From contig NZ_CP038013.1 of assembly GCF_004379335.1 (NCBI RefSeq), forward strand, positions 558,001 to 622,000: a stretch of DNA of 64,000 nt, written 5' to 3'. Position 1 is the first letter of the stretch. The number at the start of each line of letters is the position of its first letter. The DNA is from Spiroplasma gladiatoris (GTDB taxonomy: Bacteria > Bacillota_I > Bacilli_A > Mycoplasmatales > Mycoplasmataceae). The notes below the pieces were generated by a model. It ran no database searches and was not told the origin of the DNA. It saw only the letters and a list, made by a program, of their open reading frames with translations. Position numbers and translations under genes: made by a program. Below are positions 53,385 to 62,683 of the stretch, piece after piece.

Positions 53385-54698
53385 TTAAAAGAAATTATTT
53401 CCCTTATTAAATCCTGCAAAGAATTTCATTTTTAAATATTCTTGACCCATGTTAGGATTTTCAAATCTAAATTTATTTAAAGCAGAGAATAAATTTATAG
53501 TTTGCTCATCGAGTTTATAAAATAAATCATTGTTTAATAAAATATTATCTGTTAGTATTAACGAACAATTGGAAATAAATGTTTCTATTGATTTATTTTT
53601 ATTATCAAGTATTTTTAAGTATTGATAAAAGAATTTTTTTAGTCTTTCATTCTCACTGTCATAAATTATTGTTGTTAAACTTGTATTATTAAAATTTGCT
53701 ATATTTATTGAAGCAACATTTTCTTTAACAAAAATGTTATTAACAGAATTAACTAAACTAAAATCTTCAGGACAAACTTGTGGGTATAATAAGTCATATA
53801 CTTTAATATTTTTATTAATATTTAATTTAAATTTAATTACTTTTAAAGATTTATTATTTAATAAATTTTCTTTATATTTTTTTAAATAATTAAGTAAAGA
53901 ACTAGTTAAGTTTGATATTTTTTTTATTCGATAAATGAATAAAGCTTTATAACCTTCATCTTCTATTGAATTATAAAAATTTCTAAATTCTTCTTTCAAA
54001 CATTCTAATTGAACTTTTGAAATAAAAAGTTTTTGTAGTAATGGTAAAAAATGTATTTTTATAATTTGATCATCACTTGTTTGTTCATCTACAGTAATTA
54101 ATCTTATTTCATTATAATGTTGTAAACATAAACCATAAAAACTAAAATTTTTATTCGTCACTTTTTTAAAAAAGTTTTCCCCTATTTTAAAATTATTATC
54201 AAATGGATTTAAATTATTTGTTGTTAAATAATTTTTTTTATCAAAATTAATTTCATATAATCTGTTTTCTTGTGATAAATTGTTACATTGTGGGTAGTTA
54301 CACTTTTCTAATTTAGATAATTTATCATAATTAGTTTTAAAATAATTTTGCATTCTTAACAAATAGTTTTCATATTCATCTGATTTAACAATGACTTGTT
54401 CATAAGTTTTATAACTTTTATCTTTAATATTTAATAATTTTGCTTTACAACATTTTTTATAAGTTAAAGAACTTAAACAAAAACATTCTTGATCATCATC
54501 AAAAGCAAAAAAATTATACCCATTTAATTGCAAAAAATTTATATTGTCGTTATCTAAAAAATAGTTTTCAAAAATTGCTTCAACAAACTTTTTAGCCTCT
54601 TCATTTTTTATCTTATTATTTTTTATCTCATTAATTAAAGCTTTTTTATCAACACTCTCAATAAGTTCAATATCTTCTTCTTTTTTATTTTTTTCCAT
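53385..54698 (-). CDS. SEC-C-like zinc-knuckle protein
   Basis: A 437-residue protein. Residues 72-85 read CFCLSSLTYKKCCK, close to the SEC-C pattern CxCxSx(3)YKxCC known from SecA and YecA-type proteins, where it binds zinc. A second Cys group (KCNYPQCNNLS, near 133) and a Cys-His pair (YGLCLQHYNEIR, near 190) could form another site. The rest is helical. AGAGG precedes ATG 54698. It is the middle gene of an unknown three-gene run. The family outside the SEC-C block is not recognised. Confidence 0.75.
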   Translation of the reverse strand: MEKNKKEEDIELIESVDKKALINEIKNNKIKNEEAKKFVEAIFENYFLDNDNINFLQLNGYNFFAFDDDQECFCLSSLTYKKCCKAKLLNIKDKSYKTYEQVIVKSDEYENYLLRMQNYFKTNYDKLSKLEKCNYPQCNNLSQENRLYEINFDKKNYLTTNNLNPFDNNFKIGENFFKKVTNKNFSFYGLCLQHYNEIRLITVDEQTSDDQIIKIHFLPLLQKLFISKVQLECLKEEFRNFYNSIEDEGYKALFIYRIKKISNLTSSLLNYLKKYKENLLNNKSLKVIKFKLNINKNIKVYDLLYPQVCPEDFSLVNSVNNIFVKENVASINIANFNNTSLTTIIYDSENERLKKFFYQYLKILDNKNKSIETFISNCSLILTDNILLNNDLFYKLDEQTINLFSALNKFRFENPNMGQEYLKMKFFAGFNKGNNFF

Positions 54699-54746
54699 AA
54701 TTACCTCTTAAAAAATTATATATACAATTGATTTAATTTTAAATAA

Positions 54747-54781
54747 AAAGAACTACTATTTAAATCTAGTAGGACTTTTTT
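54747..54781 (-). terminator. Weak hairpin at the end of the Lys/Gln-tailed gene
   Basis: Imperfect inverted repeat around CCTACTA / TAGTAG followed by TTTTT on the minus strand; the stop codon lies in it. May attenuate rather than stop transcription into the next gene. Confidence 0.45.
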
Positions 54782-56126
54782 TCACTTTGGCTTGATTTTT
54801 AGATAAGTTAGGCATTTTGCTTTTATTAATCTTACTTTTACTCAACTGTTTTTTACTTTTTTGAGTTTGTTGTTTCATTTGTTGTCTTTGTTCTTTTAAT
54901 AAAATTGCTTTTTCTCTTCTCAGTTTTCTTTTTAATTCTTTTGCTTCTAATTCACGTTTTTGAGCAACTCTGATTTTATCATTTTTTTCTTCTAATAATA
55001 TTGCTTTATCTTGTTTAATTGATGGTTTTAGAACTTTTAAGTTTTTCATTTCTTTTTCATCATCTATATCATCTAGATTTAGAAACTTAGATTTATCATT
55101 AAACATGTTGTGTGGCTGTTCTAATTCTACAAAAATTATTGGATCTGATTCATCATCTATAAATTTCTTTTGAAAGTTTTTTGTAGCCATATTTTTAGAA
55201 ACCTTAAAATCAAAATTAAAGCGAGAAATAAAGTCTGGTGCAGTTATTGGTCTTGCACAATTTTTTTCAAAAATTATTTTTTTAATTTCATATGTATCAA
55301 CTGAAGTTTTAATTGAATATGATCATTGTAAATCTTTTAAATAAAATTCAAATAATAGTTCTGAAAAGTCATATTGTACTAATTTATTTTCTCTAAACAA
55401 TGGCACATTATCTAAAAACTCTTTAAATTTTTCATTTCTAAAAAAGAAGTCATGTTGATCGCCATATTGAATAATATCTCCATCTTCGATTTGATAGATA
55501 ATATCTCCAACTTTTCTTAAAAACTCTTCATCATATCTAAAAGTTGATTTAATAACATCTAGATATCGTTTATGAGTTTGTAGTTCACTTGCTCTAACCA
55601 TCATTTGACGATATTCAAAGTATTTTTCTCTAAACATTCCAACAGCATTTAATCCACCAACTGTTAAAATATCTCTTTTTGATAAATTTGATTTTCAAAA
55701 CTTTTCATAATGATTTCCTAGTGCAAAAGTAGTATCGTTTGTAGGAAATTCAGCAGGAGTTAAAGTTAAAATCGGAAAAATAAAAGGATAATGACAATGA
55801 ATTGAATAAAATCATGCTGTTGATTTTTGCTCTCTTCCAACCATTTTAATTGCAAAACGATTTAAATGTTCTAACTCTTCTTCATTAAAAATCACTAAAA
55901 CATCAATTTTTAAATCCATATTTTTTACTTTTCTAGCAAATTTAGGATAATATTTTTCAAAACTAGCTGTTGATCTTTTTCAATCCCCGTTCAATAACTC
56001 ATTAATTATTGTTAATTGACTTAAATTATAAAATTCTCCACCAATTAAATTTTGTTCTTCATCAAATTCAAAGATTTGAGTACCAGGAGTAATGAAGTTT
56101 TCTACAATTATTTTTTTTAAAAGCAT
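54756..56126 (-). CDS. Hypothetical protein with Lys/Gln-rich basic tail
   Basis: A 456-residue protein. Residues 1-310 form an ordered alpha/beta domain (FITPGTQIFEFDEEQNLIGG, STAWFYSIHCHYPFIFPIL, LTLTPAEFPTNDTTFALGN); an N-terminal P-G-T...FEFD stretch and the late TPAEFPTND block recall DUF4238 in layout, weakly, as does the 20.9-22 kb protein. Residues 360-456 are a Lys/Gln/Arg-rich coil and basic tail, which would suit nucleic-acid or ribosome binding. AAAGGAG precedes ATG 56126. It heads the three-gene run ending at 51998. Confidence 0.7.
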
Positions 56127-56259
56127 GATTTTTCTCCTTTTTAAAATTAATCTAATTATATCAAAAAATACAAAAAAATGTTAGGGTCTATTGACTTAAC
56201 TTAATAGTGTTAATCTATTCAAATTATTATATAATTACATTTATAAGAAAGGATGAATT

Positions 56260-56913
56260 ATGCAACAAAATAAATGAGTTTTAAATAAAGTTGGTATAAA
56301 GTTTAGATGCTATTACAATGTAATAATATTAGCTCTTTTACAAATGACTTATCATATAATTTTGATCATTATTAACTTATTAACCGATAAAAGTGGTTAT
56401 TTATTATTTAATTTGTTTGCTGCTGTAATGAAATTAATATTTACAGGTTGCTTTTTTGTATTATGTTTATTAATTAATAAATTTGATGAAAAAACTAAAT
56501 CCGTTATCTTAATTTGTTTTACTTCAATTGATATGATTTTAAATGTATTTTATTACATAGGTACAGTGTTTATGGCTGGAATGTCATTACTTTTTTCTTT
56601 AAATGTTTCTTTTGATAAATTTTTTGTTATTAAAATATGTGCATTCTTAGTTTTAATAATGTTTTATATTTATTTTTATTTTGATATATATAAGTTTAAA
56701 AAAACAAGACAAATTACAAGATCAATGTTTATCTGCATAGGAAATATTGAAAAGATTTTAAATGGAGATATGAGTGAAGAAGTTAACAAAAAAACAATAA
56801 AAAATATTAACCAAGAAAAGCAATTAAACAAAACTAATGTTGATAAAGAAAAAAAATTCAATCATGATGATGATTGAAAAGCAAATGAAGATTACAAAAA
56901 TAAATCAGAATAA
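56260..56913 (+). CDS. Four-helix membrane protein with charged tail
   Basis: A 217-residue protein with four membrane helices in residues 20-145 (NVIILALLQMTYHIILIII; FAAVMKLIFTGCFFVLCLLI; ILICFTSIDMILNVFYYIG; FVIKICAFLVLIMFYIYFYF) and a 65-residue Lys/Asn/Asp-rich cytoplasmic tail. GAAAGGATG precedes ATG 56260. Two TGA Trp codons. No family is recognised. Its stop lies in the loop of the following hairpin. Confidence 0.7.
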
Positions 56914-56931
56914 TCTGATTTATTTTTGTAT
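56895..56931. terminator. Bidirectional terminator
   Basis: Inverted repeat AAAAATAAATCAGA / TCTGATTTATTTTT. It carries the stop of the 56.3-kb gene and, in its outer arm, that of the metalloprotease gene on the other strand. Confidence 0.8.
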
Positions 56932-58512
56932 TAAATTTAATTTCTTTTTTAACAAGTTATATTTAATGTTTAACCCTGTAACAACTACAATAAGAACTAG
57001 TGTTAAGCTATAAAAAAAGAATCATAAGAATATATTTAAAAAATTATTATAGTCAAAATCATAACCAATTTTATTACCTTCATAATAATAATCGTATTTT
57101 TTATTAATAGCATCATTCATTTCTCTAAATTCATTAATTCTTCCTCCAAAACCATCAAGTGCATGTCCATATTCATGAATTAAAACACTGTATCAACTTG
57201 GAGATGAAAATCATTGAGTTTGATAATTGTTGGATTCTTTAATTTCTATAAAACTATTTAATTTTAAAACTATATAAGAAGACTTTATCGAAAACTTTTG
57301 ATCGTCAATATATAATTCTGTTCCTGTATATCCCAAAACTGATTTAGAAGAATTTTTTAATTTAGAATCACTAGAAATTATAAAACTACTTAAAATGTTT
57401 TCAACTCATTTAGAATTATAAATAAGAGAAAATAAATAATTGTATATCATTAAAACAGCTTGTTTTAGTTCTAATGTATATTGTTTTTTTCAATTATACG
57501 CATTAAAAACATTAGTATAATTTTTATCAATTAAATCAAAGATATTTTCAAAATTAACTTGACTGAAGTTATTCTTATTTTTAGAAGCTGTTATTAAATT
57601 TTGATTTAATTCAAAAAAATTTTGATAATGATTAGTGCTAAATTCATAGAAACTTTTAATACTAATTTCGCTTGCTTTTGTATAAGTGTCATTCATTCAA
57701 TTACTCAAATTATTTTTATAAAACTCGAAAATATTTATTTTATTATTATCAAAAACTAACATACTTGATTGTTCTAAAAAATTACTTATACATCCTTCAG
57801 TATAACTATTGTTATTAATTTTTGAAAGTCAACCAATATTTTCATCTTGATAATTTAAATTTAACTTATTTTGATTATTAATTTTTGCATTTAAATTATA
57901 CTTTGGTATACTTTGGTTTTTTAAAAATAAATTGTCTAATTTAATATTTAAATTATTTAAGTTTGTTTGTCCAGAATTTATAAGATTAGGTAAAAAATTT
58001 ATAAAAAAATAATTAGTTAATTCTCAGCTTTTATTTTTATATTCATCTGGTGTGAGTAATCATTTAGCAAAAGCTTCAGCAAAAAATTCTCTATCATTTT
58101 TAGATCCATACTCACTTAAATTGATAGTTGAACCTATTAAGTTTTGTAAAAATAATGCTTTATAAAAACTCAATTCTGCTTTTTTATCTATAAAATTATT
58201 ATTTTGATTATAAACAATACTTTGGTTATATGTTAAGTGCTTTGTCAAGTTTGTATAAATATTTTCATTAATCCCAACAACATTTTTAGTATAAAAATAT
58301 TTGAGTACCCTACCATAAAACATTAATTTAGATGTTATTTGAGTATTACTATCATTTTTTGAAATAATTTTATCATTAGTTAAAAATTCATTAAATTTAT
58401 AATTATCGTTAGTATTAACATTATTTATTTCATAAATATTTTTATTAGATAAACTTAAAGAATTAGATAAAAAAAATCCAAAAGTTATAAATAATTTTAT
58501 CAAAAAACTCAT
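56920..58512 (-). CDS. Surface zinc metalloprotease 2, lethal-factor-like with reversed motif order
   Basis: A 530-residue protein: signal peptide (residues 1-22, no lipobox), ectodomain, membrane helix near 500-520 (FLWFFFYSLTLVLIVVVTGL), short basic end. Residues 134-149 read SKNDREFFAEAFAKWL (E142, E146), matching the third-zinc-ligand helix of anthrax lethal factor (NEAEFFAEAF). The HExxH motif VLIHEYGHALDGFGG (H446, E447, H450) comes about 300 residues later, where lethal factor has IHEFGHAVDDYAG before, not after, the EFFAE helix. All three presumptive ligands are present. It follows its paralogue by 37 bases. Substrate unknown; it would act outside the cell near the membrane. Confidence 0.85.
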
Positions 58513-58549
58513 TTCGATTAACCCCTTCTAACTTTTGGATTGATATATA

Positions 58550-60169
58550 TTAAATTTTTTTAGGTTTTTTTCTAACTGATAGCACAGTAATAACTGAAAC
58601 AAAAATTATTACTATTGCCATTACACCAAATACAATCCCAATAATTTTTAAAAAATTATTTGTACTTTCTTCGTTTGCTTTTTTAGGGTTTTTACCACCC
58701 AAATAAGTTCCTTTATATAAGCTAGAATAAGTTCTAGTTTTGCTAATTTCTGAACTAGCTCTAAAGTTTTCGTCTTTTCCTCCATATGCTTCTAAAGCAT
58801 GTCCCATTTCATGAACAATAACATTAAATTTTTCAGGAGTACTGAATCAACCTTTTTTATATTGACTATGATATTCTTTTAACAATAAAGAATCTGATCT
58901 AATAACAATATATGAATCACCAGTTGTTGCTGTATTATTTGCTTTTCCATATCCTGATGTTGCAGTATAGCCCAATGTTCCAGAATCCCCATCTACTAGA
59001 GTTTCATCTGGAGAAATAACCAAACCTGTCATAACATTTAAAACTTTTTCTTCGTTTTTGTTAGAACTAATCCCATCGTTAATTATTGAGTATAAATAAT
59101 TATACAAGTTTAAAAACACTTGTCTTATTTCAATAGAATTTTGCTCTGTTCACTCGCTTAAATTATCTTCTCCTTGTGGAGTATCGTTTTTATAATAACT
59201 AGCTAATGAAGTGAATAAATATTCAGGAGATACTTGAGCGACACCGTTAATATCTAATGAAAAATCTTTTAATTTTTCATCTAATTCACTAAAACTACTA
59301 AAATGATTAGAGTTAAAATTATTAAATTTATTTATAGATTCTTCACCTGCTTTTGTCCATGAATCATTCATTCAACCAGATAAAACATTTATTAGACCAT
59401 CTGTATTTGCATAATTAATTCCTGATCTATTTATTATTCCTTGAATTGCATTAACAGAATAAATCTTGTCAGATCAACCAATGCTTGTATTACTATTATA
59501 ATTTAAATTAATGGGATTAGAATCTTTTTTACTTTTAGATAAATCATATTCATTTAATTTTGAGTATTTACTTACAGTATTTTTTGCAGCTTCTATTAAT
59601 TTTTTAGACTCAGTTCCGGGTATTGAATCTATAGAATAAGAATTTCTAATAAGCTCTGGTAACACTGTAGTATAAAAATTATTTATAATTGCTCAACTAC
59701 TATTTTTAATATCATCAGGAGTTAATAATCATTTTGCAAATGATTCTGCAAAAAATTCATTATCACTACTTGCTCCATAAGCACTAATGTTGATTGTTGA
59801 AGCTATTAAGTTTTGCATAAATAAAGCTTTTGAATAACTAGTAGTTCCATTAAAAGTATCAACTATTGATTCTACATCATTAATGGCTTTTTCACCAGTT
59901 ACATTATTTGCAATGTAATATTTTAAAATTCTTCCGTAAAACATTTGTTTACTTAATATATTTTGACCAACATAGCTATTATAATCATCCAATATTAGAT
60001 CTTTATAATTATAAGTAGTTGTGGCTTTATTTGTATTATTTAAATTATTTTGATTTGTATAAAAACCCTCATTATCAAAATTATTTTCTTTGTAAAGAAT
60101 AGAAGTAATAAATAAACTTGAAAAAACTATTGATAGTGTTAATAATAAATTTTTAAATGATAATTTCAT
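58550..60169 (-). CDS. Surface zinc metalloprotease 1, lethal-factor-like with reversed motif order
   Basis: A 539-residue paralogue of the next gene. Signal peptide (SFKNLLLTLSIVFSSLFITS), then ISAYGASSDNEFFAESFAKW (E138, E142) with LLTPDDIKN behind it, a variable middle of about 250 residues, the strand block GDSYIVIRSDSLLLKEY, NVIVHEMGHALEAYGG (H453, E454, H457), a Ser/Gly-rich linker and a membrane helix (IIGIVFGVMAIVIIFVSVIT) with a basic end. Both halves of the M34/ATLF zincin core are there but in swapped order. No ordinary HExxH occurs in the N-terminal part. Eight or more TGA Trp codons. AATTAAAGGGG-type site precedes ATG 60169. Confidence 0.85.
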
Positions 60170-60230
60170 TTTAATTCCCCTTTAATTTTAAAAATTACTA
60201 TTTTTTTACATTACTTTAATATTCTATAAT

Positions 60231-60275
60231 AAAAAAAGAGTAAAAATTTTTCTTTTTTTTACTCTTTTTAAAATT
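60231..60275 (-). terminator. Terminator after the BMP lipoprotein gene
   Basis: Inverted repeat AAAAAGAGTAAAAA / TTTTTACTCTTTTT with an AT-rich loop. It separates the lipoprotein gene from the metalloprotease pair. Confidence 0.75.
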
Positions 60276-60280
60276 TTTTT

Positions 60281-61612
60281 TTATTTTTCGAATTTATTTA
60301 AAACTAAGTCAGCATACTCTTTAATAGCGCTTAATAAATCGCTTGCTTTATAAGTACTTGCTTTACTAAAGAAATTAGTTGAAGCATCTTTTAAAATATC
60401 AACAGTAAATTTACTTTTAATTAAATCTGCTGATTCTTTAGATAAACTATTATTTCCACCAAAAGAAAGATCTCCTTCAGTTCATAGAGTTTTTCCAGAT
60501 AAATCTTTTCCTAACGATTCTTTAATATCCATATCATCTTCATCAAAAGTCATATGTAAGTTTTTATCTTTATAATAATTAACTATATTTGCTTTAACAG
60601 TTTCATTATCGTGATAAGCTTTTGAACTTCCCAAAGCAATAACTGTACTATCTTTAATATTTTTTTCAGCTGATGTAATGAATGAATTTGAATAATCAGA
60701 TGCGTATGCTTCTGCTTGGTTAGTATCAACTCCAACAACTTTAATACTATCTTGTTTATTTTTTGCTTTAATAACTCCTAGTAAATCAGCTGTTTGAGGT
60801 CCAGCAACTGCCATAACAACATTTGGTTCTTGATTAACTATTACTTCAGATATGTTTTTACCTTCTCCAGAATTGAATGATGTAGAATATCAATTTTTAT
60901 CATTTCCATCAATTGGTGTTGTTTTTTGAGCATCAATTTTTGAAGCTTCTATGTTTTTATAATCTAAATCTTTAAAAACACTTGCTAATTCATCAGTTGT
61001 TTTAAGCTCATTAAATACTTGAATTGCAGATAAAAATCCAACCATAAATAATTCAACTGCGAAGTAATTTGATTGTCCACCAAATGTTGCTAATTTAACC
61101 TTATTATCTTTATAGTTTTTATCTTTAATTGATTGATAAATTGAAGAAATTCCAGCATAAAATCCTGACATATCTGCTTTATACATTAAACCGATTGCTG
61201 TTGGTATTTTTTGTGTATTTTTAACATCTATTACAATTTCAGTAGCATCATTCCCTAAAATCTCTGATGCTTTTTTAATATTATCTCCATCATGATGAAA
61301 TCCTGGTAATATTGCAACTTTTGCACCTGCTGCTTTAGCAGTTTCATAACCATCAATTATTTTTGAAATATCCTCTGGTTCGTTGAATCCGATTCCTGAA
61401 TATTCATCATTAGCATTTACCTTTAATATATCTTTGATAAAAATATCTCCAGCAGTTTTCCCACTTTCATTAAATGACTTATCGTTTATTCTTCCTGCAT
61501 CTGTTACTAAATAAACATCATTAAATTGTTTTTTACCACCACAAGCTACAGCACTTGTTGCGCTACTAACTCCAATAGAAATACTCATTAGTCCAGTTAA
61601 AAGTTTTTTCAT
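60281..61612 (-). CDS. BMP-family nucleoside-binding lipoprotein
   Basis: A 443-residue surface lipoprotein of the BMP/PnrA/NupN family, the substrate-binding part of purine-nucleoside ABC transporters. Signal peptide with lipobox AVAC (Cys24). Seen are VYLVTDAGRINDKSFNESG (the family's DxGxxxDxSFN block), GFHHDGDN, AIGLMYKADMSGFYAG, KVKLATFGGQSN and VVMAVAGPQTADLLG, with VVGVDTNQ. The two permeases upstream on the same strand are its likely partners, but a terminator lies between, so it can be made in larger amounts on its own. The ATPase is not in the window. Confidence 0.93.
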
Positions 61613-61658
61613 AAATTTTTTCTCCTATTATTTTTTTTGTAAAATAACATAAAAAGAA

Positions 61659-61700
61659 ATCAACTAATTAATTAATTAAATTGATTCCTCCTTTTTTTAT
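61659..61700 (-). promoter_or_regulatory. Leader palindrome with unused consensus Shine-Dalgarno
   Basis: On the minus strand a perfect AAAGGAGG is followed not by a start codon but by an imperfect palindrome AATCAATTTAATTAA / TTAATTAGTTGATT. The true ribosome site (AGGAG) of the lipoprotein gene is about 65 bases further on. A folding or translation-linked control element is possible; function unknown. Confidence 0.4.
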
Positions 61701-61733
61701 ATCTTACATTATTATTTAAACACAAAAATAAGA

Positions 61734-61764
61734 AAAAAAAAGATAAATATATTTTATCTTTTTG
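61734..61764 (-). terminator. Terminator after the nupQ-like permease gene
   Basis: Inverted repeat AAAAAGATAAA / TTTATCTTTTT with nine T on the minus strand; it contains the permease stop codon. Confidence 0.75.
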
Positions 61765-62683
61765 CTTGATCATAAACTTCTCCGATACTTTTTGGAGGTT
61801 TTGAAAATTTCGATATAGACATCATAGTAATTAATGATAAAAAGAAAGGTAATATATTAAATAAACTACTATTATTTTTTATTCATTGGTTGTTTGAAAT
61901 ATAAAAGATTCTTTCACCAATTGTAAAGAATAATGCAAATATAAATGATGCAGTAACCGTAAATCTAATTTTTCATTGTCCAACTATCATAATAGCTAAC
62001 GCAATAAAACCAAAACCATTTACTGTCCCAAAGAAATTCCCATTATTTTTTATAATTACAAAACAAGCTCCTGCTAATCCAGCTACCATACCACTTACTA
62101 ATACAGCTACACAGCGATATTTAATAACATTAATTCCAGCAGCACTAACTGCATTAGGGTTTTCTCCTGATGCGATATGTCTTGATCCAGTTCTTGTAAA
62201 AGAAAAATAAAGTCCTGAAATTAAGGTGATTAATATTGTTATTAATAAATAAAAAGTAAAAATGTTTTGCGAATTAAAAAATGATATTATTGAATAATTT
62301 GATGTTATTAGTGTTCCATTAGATTCTGTTCAACCTCTAGTTGTTGTTAAAAACAAAGCAATACCTTGTGCAAATAAATTTATAGCTGTTCCAGAAACAA
62401 TTTGGTCTGCTTTTAATTTTATTGATGCAAAAGCATGAAATAATGCAAATATACTTGCAACAATCATTGCAAAAATTATAGGAATAATTTGTAAAGCTGT
62501 TGTGCTATTGATTTTATATAACTTACTTCCAACAATAGCATAAGATAATGCTCCAATCACCATCATTCCATCAATACCAACATTAATAATTCCAGAGCGT
62601 TCTGAAATTAATCCTGCTAAAGATGCCAATGAGAAAATGACAAAATAAATTGATATAGTTTCTAATATTAAATTAGTTGACAT
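61754..62683 (-). CDS. Nucleoside ABC transporter permease (NupQ-like)
   Basis: A 309-residue inner-membrane permease of the BMP-type nucleoside importer. It shows ISERSGIINVGIDGMMVIGA (the family's RxGxxNxGxEGxxLxGA block), SIKLKADQIVSGTAINLFAQG, and SRHIASGENPNAVSAAGINV, the cytoplasmic coupling-helix block. About eight membrane helices. Its start overlaps the end of the other permease gene by eleven bases (translational coupling). Partner of the 62.7-kb permease and the BMP lipoprotein. Confidence 0.93.
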
